In this document: positions 10,650 to 24,192 of the stretch, piece after piece | Layout: each line of letters starts with the position of its first letter | Numbering within the stretch: position 1 is the stretch's first letter | Source of the DNA: Sparassis latifolia | Lineage: Eukaryota; Basidiomycota; Agaricomycetes; Polyporales; Sparassidaceae | DNA length: 64,000 nt | Direction of reading: 5' to 3' | NCBI GenBank assembly: GCA_018466975.1 | Contig: CM031554.1 | Location: 1,488,001 to 1,552,000 of the forward strand | Notes under the pieces: model-generated | Seen by the model: only the letters and a program-made list of their open reading frames with translations | The model's database searches: none | What the model was told of the DNA's origin: nothing | Translations under genes and position numbers: made by a program

Positions 10650-13630
10650 CCTGTTATTGTCCGATCTAGTGATTTCTGGGACGACGACTTCGACCTAGAC
10701 TGGCAGCGTCAGTTCATGGATGAGATGCAGTCACCTTGCGGCCAGATCAGCGCGTCTAAGTGTGACCTGAGCGTGACGAGACGCGACACGACTCGGAGAG
10801 GCCGTGTTTTTGCTCTTTGATTCTCGTTGGAATTAAGGTTGTCTGCCTTAAGTTAAACTCTTCCTTTCAACTTCCCCGATGTTGGCGGTCGACGGTGAAG
10901 CACGGCTGGTCGATGAGGCTCACATACCTTTTGCATCTCAGTTTTTTTTCCCGTGATGCTTGACTGTTCAAGCATTCGCCCTCTGCATCACAGCATCCGC
11001 AGGTAATTCTTCTGCATTTACACGTTGAGTCAATGCTGATGAATATCCACACCAGCTTTCCTGCTTTACGACCAAGCAGTAACCTTGAGATTGACTACAT
11101 CCGGAGACGCACTTGAAAACATCCGGAGTGATGATTTGTTCCCGTTGAACCGTTTTCTCAGCTTCGTAAAGACTGTTGGCTTGGTGCTATTGCTACATTC
11201 GTGAAGTACACACCTCGTAAGTGGGACTGCTGACTCGTCCACTCACTATCTACTACAGGTATGGTCATTTATTCAGCAGAAATAGAGAGCGACCCGTTCT
11301 CTCGCCTTGATAGCTGTTATATCTACTAGCTGAATCTTATGTCGAGGCGCTTTCTTTGTCTGAGCTGGTACGTCAGTATGTGTCTCGATAGCGGCTTGAC
11401 ATCTCTCACAATCATCCCCGATCTGAAGCGTTCTCGGCTCTCTGAGTGTATGCAGTAGGAGGTCGGGTGTGGCTTCCTGCTGTAGTGGTGTTCCTTTGGA
11501 GCTTGTTGTGTTTTGCAACAAACCTGGTAGCGTTGATCCCGATGAAGTCTATGTAGCATGCACTGACTTGTGACATCTCAGTATAACCATGCCACCATAT
11601 CCTCTTTCGTCGCCGCCATCCTCGTCTTGGGCACCGTTTGAAAAACGTTGATGTACGTATCCGCACTTCCGAGTCGAGTCTTCTGCTGATTAATTTGCAG
11701 ATGTGTGCTTTGTTTATCGTGTACAATGGGCACGTCACCCACCAGACTGTGCTGATCCTTCGACAGTCATCATCGCGACACGAGGTGGCAGCGTCGTGGC
11801 CGACATCGTTGTCCTTGTGGTTACCTGGATGAAGACCTATAGCGTCAAGAGATATGTGAACTCGGCACACGTGAAAGTTCCGCTGGCGAATCTCATATTG
11901 CAGAACGGTAGGTGCAAGTACCATTAATCGAGCATGTCAGCTCATTCTTGCGCAATTCGCACAGGCACTTTGTACTTCGCGTGTGCTGACATACTCTTGA
12001 CGAAGCATTCAAGGTGACGCTGCATTTCTAGGTCCCTTCTTTCGCCGTCGCCCGAATCCTATTCGACTACTACGGCGTGCGTTCGGCTACCAATGTACTC
12101 TGCCTACCGTTGACGCGCCCTTTCCGCGGCAGGCCTCCGCGTACATCATCTCAATGTGAAGCCCCCGCCTCTCATTTACGCCAAATAGCATGACTCTCTC
12201 GTGCTCATGTAACTGTGCAGATTCATCTCTAACATCATCTCTGGTTTCCTCCTGGACTTGCACCAGATCCACAGCACGACGTCGTTGCCGACCTCCCCTG
12301 CAACGGGACGACCGCTGCACAGACCCTGAGATTCGCCGCAAGGATCGTCGGAAACATGGGCGCCTCACTCCGTCTTGGTTCTCCCTCCCGACTTGAAGAC
12401 TTCGAGTGGTTGCACCTCTAATAGCGATAGCTGTGATGGTGAAGGGGGCGCTGGTGGAGGGGGACTTGACCGGAGAGGATGAGCTCGTTGAGGACCAGGG
12501 AGTGTCGTCGGAGCCGCTCAAGATGGAGTCGATCACCGTGGGCCAACAGATGGATGAGGACGTTGTTTGTTTATAAGTGAAGTGAGTGTTGATCCTCTCC
12601 TGATGCTGTCGTTGCTGAACTGATTGTTGCCATCGAATCCAGATGTTCCGACGCAGTTCTCCACTTTGTCAACGGTCAGGTAAATGACACGTTTGCGTCA
12701 GATCAGTGTACTGAAGTTTCTGTAACAGATTGATGCCCTACACACGAATTAGGAGCACCCTTACGGCTATCGCCTTCCTTCTTCTTCGTTCGTCGCAGGC
12801 AATTGGAGTTTTGTCTTCGTACATCATGCCCATCAACTGCGTACTGTCAGCTGCTCTGGTAGCGCTGACAGCCGTACTAGACCGGTAGCGGTGCGATTCA
12901 TCAACTTAACCTTCAGTCACGTCGAGAAGCTTCAAAGCTTCAAGTTGATCCATACAGCGGACACCCCTAATCCCATCCCGCTCACAGCTGTGTTCGTACC
13001 TTCTAGGTGTCCATGCGACGTCCATAACTCATTGGAATGAGCTCGAAAGCAATGGCTAAGTACTTACACTACACAGCCGAATGTGAAGACCGTCCCACGT
13101 ATCCAAACTGCCGCGGTCTCAAGTCGCTCCCAAACTGGGACCGTAGGGATGTGCCACATAAGGCGAGTATCGTCAGATGGCCGTACATGACTGCATTTCT
13201 ATACTTACCACCCTCCGTAGTAAAATTTCAGGTAGTCACGCACCTGTTTAGTACGATCCGCGACAATCTGTCGCCTTCTCCGTTCCGCAGGTTGGGGCGC
13301 AGGGAATAACTGCCCCTTAGTTACCATCCAGCAACGGCACTCTGCACACCTATCCATAAAAGTGGTATAGTTCATAGCTTGTGTGTCTGGACTTCGGCGG
13401 GGGTAATGTAAATGAAATGAGCCATGCGGCTGCAGTCCACTTCGGTTCAATCACACAGCTTTCATCCCTCCTTAGGTGACTGCGGCGTGTCTACATTTGT
13501 CCCTTCTCAAACATGTCTCCGTACTAACAGCTGCCCAGTTTCATACAGCGCCGCCCCTCCGTAGATTCTATGCACTCCCAACATCCACTTGAGAATATAA
13601 TACACAGCTCGAACGGAATTGCCGATATTA
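10650..13630. other. gene-poor region
   Basis: About 3 kb in which I see no gene that holds together. Short open frames at 11412-11924, 12087-12536 and 13205-13450 (minus) have no recognisable domain and overlap equally good frames on the other strand. No tandem repeats or tRNA-like sequences were noticed. Confidence 0.4.
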
Positions 13631-15987
13631 TCATATACCGATACGCGCCTTCTTGGTTGGCGTAGAGGTGACCAAAAGGCTACCCATCCTTCTCGAACCT
13701 GCCCCATCATGTCTTCCCTTAGCACTCTTCCCGAGAACGGATGTATCGTCGTCGCCATCGGGGCCCATTAGCAAAACATCTGGAGAGCTTGGCAGCATCC
13801 ACTGGCCATCGCTGCCATCCCCTTCCACCGAACCTTCGACCAAAGGTTTGAGCCGCAGTGCTCGTGCACGATCTCGCTGTTGTAAGAATGCGGGCTGCGC
13901 GAGTACAGCTTCGCGCTGAGACTGGCTTTTCACCCTCGGCTTCGTCGGCGTTGCAGCAACCAGAGTCACACCAAATGCTGACTCTCGCCCCTTCCTCTTC
14001 TCCTTGACCACGGGTGCAGGTTTCTCCTGGGGTACACGACCGACCCTCCTTCTCGCGGTAGATGCTTCAGTTTTGTTGTCCTTGTTTTTTCCCTTGAACA
14101 CTGTCGACATGCTCACCTCGCGCGCGAACATGCGTTTGCGCAGGCCAGCGGCATCGACGCTAGCTGACCGCGAACGCGAGCGTTCCTGCTCCAGCGATAC
14201 AGAAAGCGATCGTGAACGCAGGCGGTCGCTTGTCTTGACTTGCGGAGGGGGATTACGGCCGTGGGATGATTTGGAGGATGCCGTCGCTGCGGGCTTCAGG
14301 CGAGGCGAGGAGGGTGGAGATGGTGAAAATGTGAACGAATCAGCGTCGTCCGAGAACGCCGAGGCTTGGAAGACCTTCGTGCGTAATAATGCGCACAAGT
14401 CGGGCTGTTTGTCTTTAAACCTGTTACGAAACAGTCGTCAGTCGGTCGATCGATTCAGCTCGGCGTACTTACAAAGGCTCGACGATGTCCTCGCAGAAGA
14501 CTTGCATCCAGTCCCTGTCGTCGACGGCTCTCTGTTTTCCTTTGCCGTAGACGTGCCTCTTCGCATCTTCCTCCTCAAGTGAGGCCATCAGCTGCCACAT
14601 GGATAGCTTGTCCATGAAGAACTCCAGGCCCTCCTCCAGTGGGAGTGGACGAGGAGACGGGTCACGTTGTTTTCTCTTCCGTTTGCTGGGGGACAGCATC
14701 AGCTGGACCGGAATTTCCGCCCTAGCAGGTTCTACTTCTCCCGGTTGTGAGGGACCGGACTGCGACAGCAGCAGGAGGTGCAGAAGGATCTGGATCTGCA
14801 CCCTTCCGAGCGATTTGATCGTCAGCGCTAACATTAATGAAAAGGGTCGGAACTCACTCGCGCCGCTCCATCCCCCCGAGCCATGTGTGACGCCACTTCT
14901 CTTCGTCCGCATCGGGTGCCTGGTCGTCGGACAGCTTTGCGCTCCTGTCGTCGTCCATCTTCTCGTACCGCAATGCGTACCACATCATCGTCTCCTCCGC
15001 GTCTCCCGCGCCGCCATCGTCTGCGAGGATTTGACAGATGTGAGACTGGTATTTCTCGCTGGACGAACGTGGCGTGAGCAGTAGCGGCTGCAGGAGCGTG
15101 TGAAGCGAGGGAAGGGAAGACGGCGGTGCAGGGTCCAACGGAGACTTGGGGTGTGAGACAATGCGCAGGAGTGCGGGAATGAAATGCGTCAGAGGCATGA
15201 TTGACTACAAAATAGTCGTCAGCACTGTCCGTATCGTTTTCAAGAACTCAGACTGGACAAGGTAACAGGGCACGAATATAGTTGCGTTCGTACAACAGGA
15301 TTCTAAGGCCTCCCAAAATGGACTAGCATTCACTAGGCAAATGTCGCGTAAACGGAACAAACTGGGAATGAATTCAGGTGAACGCTGATTGAAGCTCGGC
15401 ATCTGGGACGTCCAATCAGTCTTTTTTTGGGAAGTTGAGCTGAGGCTGCGAGCTCACCGAAGAGGTTGGTGCATCTACCAGTCACCGCCACGTGACAGTC
15501 GCGTTCAATGGCGCGACGAGAACGACGCTCAATGTGTGAGGACCTACATTCCAGCAGTCGGGCTGCCAGATCGTTCGAACAGAATTTGCTGTAGTGTAGC
15601 CATAGCGTAAGATAATCCTGAGTGCTCCTAAGCTTCCAGTATCTCGACGGATTCAGCAGACGATTGTGAAAATCCGATGCCACCCAGAGTAAATGTTCCA
15701 CACATGATTCTGTGCCTGTTCGACCATGCCAGCATTCGAGCAAAAAAGTTTCACTCTCTCCAAAAGATCTGCCGCCAGAGAAACTGGGCATGATTGACAA
15801 GATTAGGAAGACTCACTTCTGGTAACCACAGAAACTGAAGGTAAGTGCGAGAGACGTAATCCCCCGGCGTCTCGGTTGCGAGATCAGTGAAAGGGTAATC
15901 TTTGTTTATGGGTTTCTCCTGCGTTGCTGTCCATCGTACTGGACAGCTCGACGAAAGTGTGTACAGTGGCAGCGTGGTGGAGGCCAT
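13631..15987 (-). CDS. SLD3: DNA replication regulator SLD3-like protein
   Basis: The likely first exon starts at 15987 (YTLSSSCPVRWTATQEKPIN, then YVSRTYLQFLWLPE), followed by an exon near 15755 with ETFLLECWHGRTGTESCVEH. The part between about 15650 and 15205 is not resolved. The last three exons are clear: 14858-15204 (HFIPALLRIV, LLTPRSSSEKYQ, MMWYALRYEK, ending MERRE), 14473-14802 (VQIQILLHLLLLSQSGPSQP and MDKLSMWQLMASLEEE) and 13631-14420. They join in frame through GT-AG introns. The MMWYA, W--MERRE--IQILL and MDKLS-WQLM blocks are what I remember of fungal Sld3, which binds Cdc45 and Dpb11 to fire replication origins. The C-terminal third is basic and Ser/Arg-rich, as expected for a CDK-regulated tail. 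The family call is from memory. Confidence 0.6.
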
Positions 15988-18027
15988 CGAGTGGAGCGAA
16001 GGAAACACATTGCGTGACATGATCGCGCGTGCTGTGACAAGCGCGAGTGTCACAGATGTTACCTCGCATGTGGTCACGGTCCGGGCCACGACGAGCTGAT
16101 GAGTGCTGTCTTGTCGCTATGCAGCTCGCGAATCCTAGTGCTCGAGTACCTCGTCGTCGTCAGCATGCGCTGATCTGACTCTTCGTTCCCTAGCTTTGTG
16201 CACTCAATAGTTCATGCGGGATCACTCTGTCGCTCCGTTCGTATCGCAGCTGTTGGTAAAATGAAACCATGTGTGCACTGTCTGGACTCGCTGGCATGGT
16301 GAACTCGACAGGCCGGCTTCATATGTCATGACCTTTTGCGCTGCCTGTATCTAGGGTGCTTGCATCCAGGCTAAACGCGTCGCGCAAGGCTCGAGACTCA
16401 ACCCTTCGCTGAAATTGAAGTCGAACACGATAAGTGAACGGAGTCCTCTCAAGCCCGTGTTCCGGTTCTGAAAGCCGGAGGGGAAGTCTATGTGAGTGCT
16501 CTCTAGGCTATGCGTTCACACTGTGATGCTTCTCTCTCGCACAGTGCTGAGAAGTCATGTGCACCACTGTTGCGTGCTTGCTGTATTGCTAACTCGTGGA
16601 GTTCGATTCGCAGCTGACACTTACGTCACAGTGAGAACCCGGTGTTATAATGTCCTTCGGCGTGGCGGGTCCACTTATTGTCTCGCTTGTTGGCATGGCA
16701 TTCTTCACCCGTGCGCCGAAAGGAAACCAGGCTCATGAAGTTTACTTTCGTGTTATTTTCGGCGCTCGCTGCGACCCATCCCGAGGACAATATGGAAACT
16801 CCGAAGACCATGTTTCTGTCGAGCGTGAAAGCTTTATCTCCCAGTACCTCGGTGGAGACCTGGATGTGCTTGTCAACCATCTTTCTCTCCATCTAAGGTT
16901 CCAGAGGGAATCGTTTGTGGGCGCGATTGTTTGCGAGGTACTAGTAGGTTCGACATTAGCGCTCGCCGGGAATATCCGCGGTGATAAGGAGTATTCCTGA
17001 TAATCTACGCAGTTCTTTCGGCCATCACTGTGACTCGTGTACACAGCTTGACGTGCGAAGAGGCTGGTAGATGAGCCTTGAATATCTGGTTACCTCCATG
17101 TTAACCTGTGTAAATCAGCAAGTTACCCATTTTCTGCATGGTTAATCATGCCGAGTCTATGCGCAGGAATGAAGTCCGCGGTACAACCTGTCGCAGTACG
17201 CTCTAAGGAAAATAGTTGTCGCATGGTTCAAGTTGCAGACAAATTGCGACTGTGTCGACGGCAGATGCATGGTAGCAACTAGTAGCGACGATCGCGATCT
17301 AGTCGATCCTCGTTACTGATTCAACAAATCACGTGCTACCGTACACCTTGCTCACCCGCCGGCTCCCTTCGCAACAGATCTTTTTGAGCATCTTGGCTAA
17401 GACGGTAAGCGTAAGGATGTGTCGATGGCTTTCAATACGAGGGTTCCTCGAATTCAGGCGGTGTGAGGAAGTCGATCATCGCACGGACATTGGGAAGAAG
17501 CCGGAAAATGGTTGAAACGCTGCGACCCGGCCGCACACATCGCGACAAGGTCCCGCGATTGCTGCGCGGTTGCAGAGCCTAAGGCAAGGCCCTCGTCGCT
17601 GTGGGCGCACCTGTCTGAGCTGGTGCGACACTCCGGCAGTTGACGTCGAGTACGTGATTGGCTCTAACGCTGGTGTAACTCGAGGAACACTCAGGCGTTT
17701 CGGCGACGGAAGGGGATTAGTGCGTTGACAAGGTCCATAGCGGGCCCAGGGCGTCATTTCTATCGATCCATGACGATAAATTGATTTGGTTTATTGCTTC
17801 CTTACGCTAGCCTCAACCATTATGGACGTCCGCCTATCGGGGCCCAGTTGCCCCTTTCAACAATTTATAGTACAGACCTGCTCCGAGTCTGGCGAACTTT
17901 CCTCCGATGTTCTGAAGCTCCCTGGTTTGGCTTGTATCACTTCTCTTCCGAAGGCTTCAGCACCTTCGAAGCCTTATTCTCTCCCTCTAATCTGGCATAA
18001 TTTACTGCCTTATAATCGCTCTCTGCT
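15988..18027. other. divergent intergenic region between SLD3-like and homeobox genes
   Basis: About 2 kb between two genes transcribed away from each other, presumably holding both promoters. Short frames on both strands overlap and show no recognisable domain. I see no repeat structure. Confidence 0.45.
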
Positions 18028-19835
18028 ATGAATACACAAAGAACAGGCTCATCAACTTCTACTAATCCGACCGACCAACCCAGGAGCGATACGCGTCCTC
18101 CGACATCTACTACACGCACGCTCCTTTCCCTTCCTACACCCCACGAAAGCCAGGGAGCTTCGCCCGACGATAGTAACATCACATTCGGCCCACATTTTGC
18201 TGAAGGAGCCCACCTTCAGCCACGCACCGAGGACATGGAGCGGGAGAGGAGGAGTCATGCTACGGAGCGCTCAAGTCCTTCCGCCTCTTCTTCGCAGGGA
18301 GACATGGCCGACACGGAGATGGAGGCGGGACCCAGTCAGCATTCCGAGCCATCTGAACCAGCGCAACCTCCTCCGAAGAAGAAAAGAACGCGAACCTTGA
18401 CCACTCCCCACCAATCAGCCGTTTTACATGCATTGCTTGCGCAGGTAACGTTCTCAAGTCTTTGTTCGTGCGCCTCTTTGTCCTAACAGCATACTTGCCT
18501 GACCATAGTCGCGCTTTCCTACCACGGCCATGCGCGAAGAGGTGGGACGTTCTATCGGACTGAGCGCTCGCAAAGTGCAGGTTAGCGCTCTTTATTGTCT
18601 TTCGTCCGGCATCGTGCTCACACTATCCCCTTCTGCAGATCTGGTTCCAGGCAAGTTGCGCATTAGAAGTCAGCGAGTCCTTGAACTTACTCTGCCTTTC
18701 CTTTCCTTAGAACCAGCGTCAAAAAGCGAGGCGACCTCGTGGACAATCAGCTGCGCCTCTGACACGACCTCCTCAGTATGGCCCCTTCTCGAACGTTCCT
18801 CCAGGAATGGGGTCGAGTGAAGTGGGCACGAGCGGATCCTCTAGCTATGGACGCGGCCGCTCAGGTGGCCATTCTGCGCTCCCATCCATTGGTGAACTGT
18901 CGCGGTCCGTAGCAGGCCCGAGCGGAACATCGAGCGTTGGTGCTGAACCGTTCACCCACCCAGACTCAATATCTCAGCGCTACGCCAGATCTATGAGCTT
19001 ATCACAACTATCCGGTCCTGGTATTCCTGGACCAAGCACCGGGTTTCGGGAGCAATACCCACTGCCGAGAGAAGTTCCGTCGATGGTTTCTCAACAATCT
19101 CCGAGAACGCCTGGAGGCTACCCTACCTTCAACACATCCCTTTCGCGTTCCGCATCGCGGCCCTCGACCGCGACCGACTCGCTGGAAATGTACCGTCTCA
19201 CTCCCAGACCGACGCGCCCCATACGCTCGTATCAGTCTAATGACACGACTCCAATGCATGGCGAATTCCCTATAATTCTTCCACCTATTGTTACTGAACC
19301 CCGGCACTCCACCGCTTTTCAATCTGGCGCAAGCGAAAGCGGCCGGAATCCGACGTTGGCTCCGATCAGCTCTATTGTGTCCACAGGCACACCGTCTTCC
19401 GTTGCTGTCGTACAGCGCAGCCGTTTCTCCCAGCAGGAGTCACCGTCCGTGCATCAGCCGGCCATCAATATCCCTCCGCCATTTACGCTGCAACCCCAAC
19501 CACAATGGGATGACCCTGCATTTTCGCCCTTTTCACGACCCTCCATAGCCCCGTCAACGCGTCCCAGTACATATCATTCCCATCCCGCGCCCGGGTATGC
19601 TTTGCCCCATACGCCGGACCAGACGCCCATTCCTGGCGGAAGCATCCCCTCCGTCCCCCTTAGCCACGCGCGGGGTACAGAGGCCCATCCTTACGCTCAC
19701 GCCTCCTCGTCTGCGACCCTCTTCGACCGACGACGTTCTCTCCACGAAGACGATCATCCGGAATCGCGCACACCGCGGCCTGCTTCCGGCCCGTTCGATG
19801 ACAAAAAACTAGCACAGCATCGTTCTAATCGTTAA
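18028..19835 (+). CDS. homeodomain transcription factor
   Basis: Four exons (18028-18444, 18509-18580, 18639-18650, 18711-19835) close in frame at 541 residues. The homeodomain is assembled across all four: KKKRTRTLTTPHQSAVLHAL ends exon 1, SRFPTTAMREEVGRSIGLSA and RKVQ form exon 2, IWFQ is the whole of exon 3 (12 bases), and NQRQKARRPRGQ opens exon 4. The WFQN signature of recognition helix 3 is present. Introns 1 and 2 are GT-AG; intron 3 starts GCAAGT and ends TTAG, a GC-AG intron. The N-terminal 110 residues are acidic and Ser/Pro-rich. The long tail is Ser/Pro-rich and probably disordered, typical of fungal regulators. Targets are unknown. Its 3' end faces the RING gene 0.4 kb away. Confidence 0.88.
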
Positions 19836-20242
19836 CGACAAGTTAACATGGATGTATCCGACCACGCGTTCCTGTTGTACATTGCTTTTGCACGATCCCT
19901 TCCCAACGTCCTTTACGATTTCCACACGTTCGGCGTCGAGCCACCACTATAATCTCGAACGCTAATCGCATCTAATTCGCTTTCGCTGTTGACACGCCAA
20001 CTATCTGTTACATTGTTAATCAGCTATCCTACTTATACCCCTTATTGTCCTCACTTAGACTATACGGACTTCGACCGCACATCCCGTGGTGTCACATCAT
20101 TCATTCTCTATATATGAGTAGGAAAACAGGCCTCTAATTCCTCTAGTCCACGATCACCCCCGACAATAAGTACTTTAGTAGCAGTTTAGAAAAGTACATG
20201 TGACCACAGTACAAAATAAAAGAACTAATCCTAATTCCGACC

Positions 20243-23200
20243 TCAGGCGTTTCGTCGCACCAGCGTGGCCCTGAGCAACTTTTCTCGAGATACCGCGTCG
20301 GTGGGTGCATCGCCTTGAGAACCTGAGAAATTGCTGCGATCTGCGCCATGCTCAGCAGCCAGGCGTTTCGCTTTCGCAAGTCGGACATGCGATTGAGCTT
20401 GACTGCGAAGCATCACTTCTCGCTGCGCGGCCCGTGCCATCGCAGACTGTTGAGTATCGTCAAGTGGTTGATCTTTGTCGTTACGACTGGGAACTACCAT
20501 AGGAACCGCATCGCTCGCTGCTTGCCTGTCATCGCTAAGTTGTGTGACACCCGCAGTCAATGACGCTCCGCTCTGTAAACGTTTCTCCTCGGCGAGCCTG
20601 CTCAAGAGTCCGGAGCGCATGTTCGCAGACGCAGACAACGGCGCACCACCGGCAACATGCAAGATTTCATTCTCCTGCGCTGAAGAATACAATCCCGATC
20701 GAGGGACACGAGCGTTTGCATGAGCAGAGAAGCCCAGCTGTGCGGGTGCCTCCCAGGCTCCAAGCTCGTTTAGCTGCTCCGTCACATTGCCGTCGATTGT
20801 AGTAACGCCGTCCTTCCCATATGCCGGGCCGTTGCTATTGTCTTGCGACTCAGACGAGGCCTTCAACCTCGCTAGCCGTGCCCGTGCCCGTGCCATAATA
20901 TCCGGAGCAGACAGCTTCCGGGCTGCGGGAGTTAGGGCGTCGCCCGCGGACGTCGCAGAAGCAAGGGAATTTGCAAAGGGGGAAGCTGCAGTAGTTCGAT
21001 GGGAGTCATGGTTTAGGTTGCATATCCGCAGGAGCAGCGAGGAGGCACCAGAATCGGTACGTTCCGCAGGAAGGAGGCGCCCATTACAAGGTTCGTCCGC
21101 CCCGGACAGATATGGACCGGTCTCCTGACCCTCGTTCTCGTTATGCTGCTTCCTGAAACGAGGTTGCATATTGTGATCAGCCAGGTGAGCCTGCACAGAC
21201 TCCAAAAGATTGCGGTTGCGAAAGCGTATTGGGGGACGAGTTCGCTCGGGAATTTGCGTTGTCGTCGCCACAATTAAATCATGGCCGAGCAATTGGTCCG
21301 CTGGTTGAAGGGACGCTTCAGTCGAAGGGAGTGCCACACTGCCTGAGGATACTGTCCTCATCTTCGACTTGGGGCTACGCAGATGTATCGCCGGTAAATC
21401 GCTGGAACGACTGGGTGGCGACACCCCAGACGAGACGTGCGTGGTGTGTCCGCTGGCAGTAGCGGAGCTAACGTTACCCTCCACGTAACGGGAGTCGGCC
21501 TGTCTCATCTCGTCAACATCGTCGACATCGCGTTTAAACCGTACTCGCGCATCGTCAAGTTCCCCACCGTCTGCACGGGTTTTCCCCTTCCCCTTCGCAT
21601 CACGGTACCCGCCGTCGTCGGATACTAGCTCAGCACTTGCCTCGTACCGACAACTGTGACTGCGTAATCGCTCACGGTCCCGAGACTGGCCACGACTCCC
21701 GTTTTGACGTCGATATGGAGCCTCGCGACCACGTTCGTGAGACCGACGGTGCGATTTTCTGTCTGTGCGGTGCTCAAGTACGGCCTGAGATGAGCGTCGA
21801 CGAGATCTGGAGAGCCTCGCATCTAAGCGGGTAACTTGTCCATCGTGAGACGACGACTGCTGCCTGCGCGCCGGGGGGCTTAACGGTACGATTTGTGGCG
21901 GGGATGGTGACGATGAACCACAACGGGAGTAAGAGCGTATGCTGACGCTTGAAGACGAGGAAGAGGGGGAATGGGAGCGCGAACGAGAGCGTGGACCCCA
22001 CCTCCTGCTGTGCTCAGGGAAAGTTGGGGAAGACAGGTTCTCTGGCGCATCATACTAGGTCAGAGACTCCATGAGCTCGCTACGTAACGGCTTACACGTC
22101 CGCAGGACAGCGGGATCGGATGAGAAAAACTCACTTGGACAACTGAGTCGTACACTCCGATGTCGCGAAAAGGCGAGCGTAGATAACAATAGAGTTCTAT
22201 CAGGGAGAAAACAAGACAATGGTCAGCTCAATAAGATTAGGATGTGCATGGCCAACACGCGGTCTTTGGCAGGTGGGAGTTCATTTCAAATGTGTGCAAG
22301 GCGAAGATCCCGCTAAGCAGGGTGATCAGGAGTAAGACAATAACACAAAAGCATCAACAGCGAGATCGTTCTTCTATGATGGAAGACACAATGAAATTCG
22401 ATTGAGATGCTTGCGGCAGTCCTTAGAGTGAGTGGTGACCGGTGACTAGAGGAATTACGCCAGCGGTGCGCTTTACGGAACGGGAAAGGCCGCGGTGGAG
22501 CAATGGGCCACATGATCTCACTACAGATATCAAACCATAATGATAAACTCACCGTGTGCGAAATGTTCCGCGTTGACGCGCGACCCACCTGAGTCCATGT
22601 CCAGGAATTCTGCAAGGAGTCTTATAGCAGGCTCCGAGCGTATGTCCAGCGACTTCATCAACGACAGCGTGAACGTCGTTAAAAACTAGCCATGACAACG
22701 CTTGTCAGTAGCCCGAACCCAATCACGGATAAAATGGTAGAAACTCACCTCAACATCTAGACCAACCCACACTTGTAGCTCACGTCTAATGAAGGCCGTG
22801 GCACGACTGATGAGAACGGGATCTGCTGAAAATTGCGCGGGCGCAGGAAACGGCCGATAGTGCGTGTATGAATTCGTAGCTACATGCTAGAAGGGGAGCA
22901 TATTTCAGCATTGAGTATGTCTATAATTATCGCTGAGGGGGCCGACGGATGTGTGACTACTTCACGATCCGTCAGCAGCCTGCAAACGCCTCAGGCGACC
23001 CAGGGGGTGCAGTTAGACTTTAAGCTGGCTGAGGTCAAGCTGGCCGGGAGCCATCAACCGTATGGAAGCTCAGTGCTCGGCCATGCCTCAGCTGCCATCC
23101 ATGTCTCCGCACAGATATCACATTCTTCCAGCATCTGGAGTTAACAGGAAACTGGACGGACCTTCGCATACAAATTATGCCTATACACCCATCTTCGTCG

Positions 23201-23765
23201 TTCAATGGCTCTTTGCAGCTCGTCGGCCTCCTCCCACGCTCTCCGTTGTCTCCTCCCCCACTCGTGCTCGCGTCTCACCTGTGCCCGTCTCCTTGCATTT
23301 TGCTGTGCAGCGAGCGGGTGGGGAGACGTGCGAAGTGGGATAAGGTAGTGCTTCTGATAGTCGTACTTGGAGCGAATGTGGTGAATGAGATACTCCCCCA
23401 TTGTCTGTGAACACAGAGGGCATCGGCGTGATTGCTCTGCAAGTAATGTCATCGCATCAATGTTTGCATGTTTACAATGCGCGGCGGAACCGTCACTCAA
23501 ACCGTGCAAGTAACTTACCCGTCCAGACCAAGAGGCATTCAAAGCAGAACTCATGTGAGCAAGTGGGTATAACCGCTCTGTCGACTATGGGTTGCAGGCA
23601 GATGCTACAGTGTTCGACGTCTGCATCGGCCTCCTCTTCCGCCGCAGATTTCTGCATCACACCAGCTTGCAGGTTGCCAGAGGAAGGAGGCGATGATCCC
23701 AGTTTCAGCCGCTTCGAAGGGGGACTGTTTGCCGACATTACCAGCCTTTTGACGTATTCGACCAC
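20243..23765 (-). CDS. Topors/ICP0-like RING E3 ubiquitin ligase
   Basis: Six exons: 23519-23738 (an in-frame ATG also lies at 23765), 23162-23436, 22749-22886, 22553-22685, 22135-22196 and 20243-22042. They close in frame at about 875 residues. The C3HC4 RING reads CSICLQPIVDRAVIPTCSHE, then FCFECLLVWTG and SRRCPLC, split by intron 1. Next come RRRWVYRHNLYAK, HVATNSY, PVLISRATAFIRRELQVWVG and ELYCYLRSPFRDI, the order seen in Topors-type ligases. A long Arg/Ser-rich tail (RSRSRSHSPSSSSSS) follows. Topors proteins act in the nucleus as ubiquitin and SUMO ligases. Introns 2 and 4 are unusually long (275 and 356 bases). The acceptor before exon 6 is ambiguous: a site at 22055 reads YDAPEN but loses the frame, while 22042 keeps it. 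The resemblance is strong; the name is by analogy. Confidence 0.85.
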
Positions 23766-24192
23766 TAGAAGATTACGGTCAAAGACGTCGCATAGATCGA
23801 CGCAGCTTTCTACGTGAGGCGAGAGTGTGCTCAGCGGTGTGTATGACGAGAAAGGAAGGTCTTTTCCAGCACGTGACTAACACGTCGCGCTTAAGCCTGT
23901 CTTGGGTCTGGACTCATCGCGGTTAGTTAGATTGGGCAGATTTGGTCAACGCCAGCTTTTGGGGTCAGACATTCAGTAGGCTGGGTGCGACAAAGTCTAT
24001 CCATCCCTCGTTCACGGAATTTAAAATTACTTGGAACAAGTTTCTGGTCTTGCATCGCGGAGTTATTTTCATTTTCCAACGTTGTATAGTACAAAGACGC
24101 GGACTTTTGCGACAAAATTGGTATAAAATACACTTATGGGTAGAACACAAAGGCAAATTTGCGTCTGCTGGTGTCGTTACTCATACTCTCCC
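23766..24192. other. intergenic region, RING gene upstream / ADH downstream
   Basis: About 430 bases between two minus-strand genes. It should hold the promoter of the RING gene and the 3' untranslated region of the alcohol dehydrogenase. I see no gene or repeat in it. Confidence 0.4.

Noticed and set aside
12087..12536. A 149-codon Ser/Arg-rich minus-strand frame
   Set aside because: Low-complexity composition, frames on both strands, and no motif beyond the Ser-rich start.
13205..13450. Minus-strand frame with a Cys pair (RCAECRCW)
   Set aside because: Only two or three cysteines in a short frame, with no zinc-finger spacing and no exons on either side.
22887..23161. Possible extra exon inside the long second intron of the RING gene
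   Set aside because: Exons 2 and 3 join in phase without it and no segment of the intron gives a family-like peptide.
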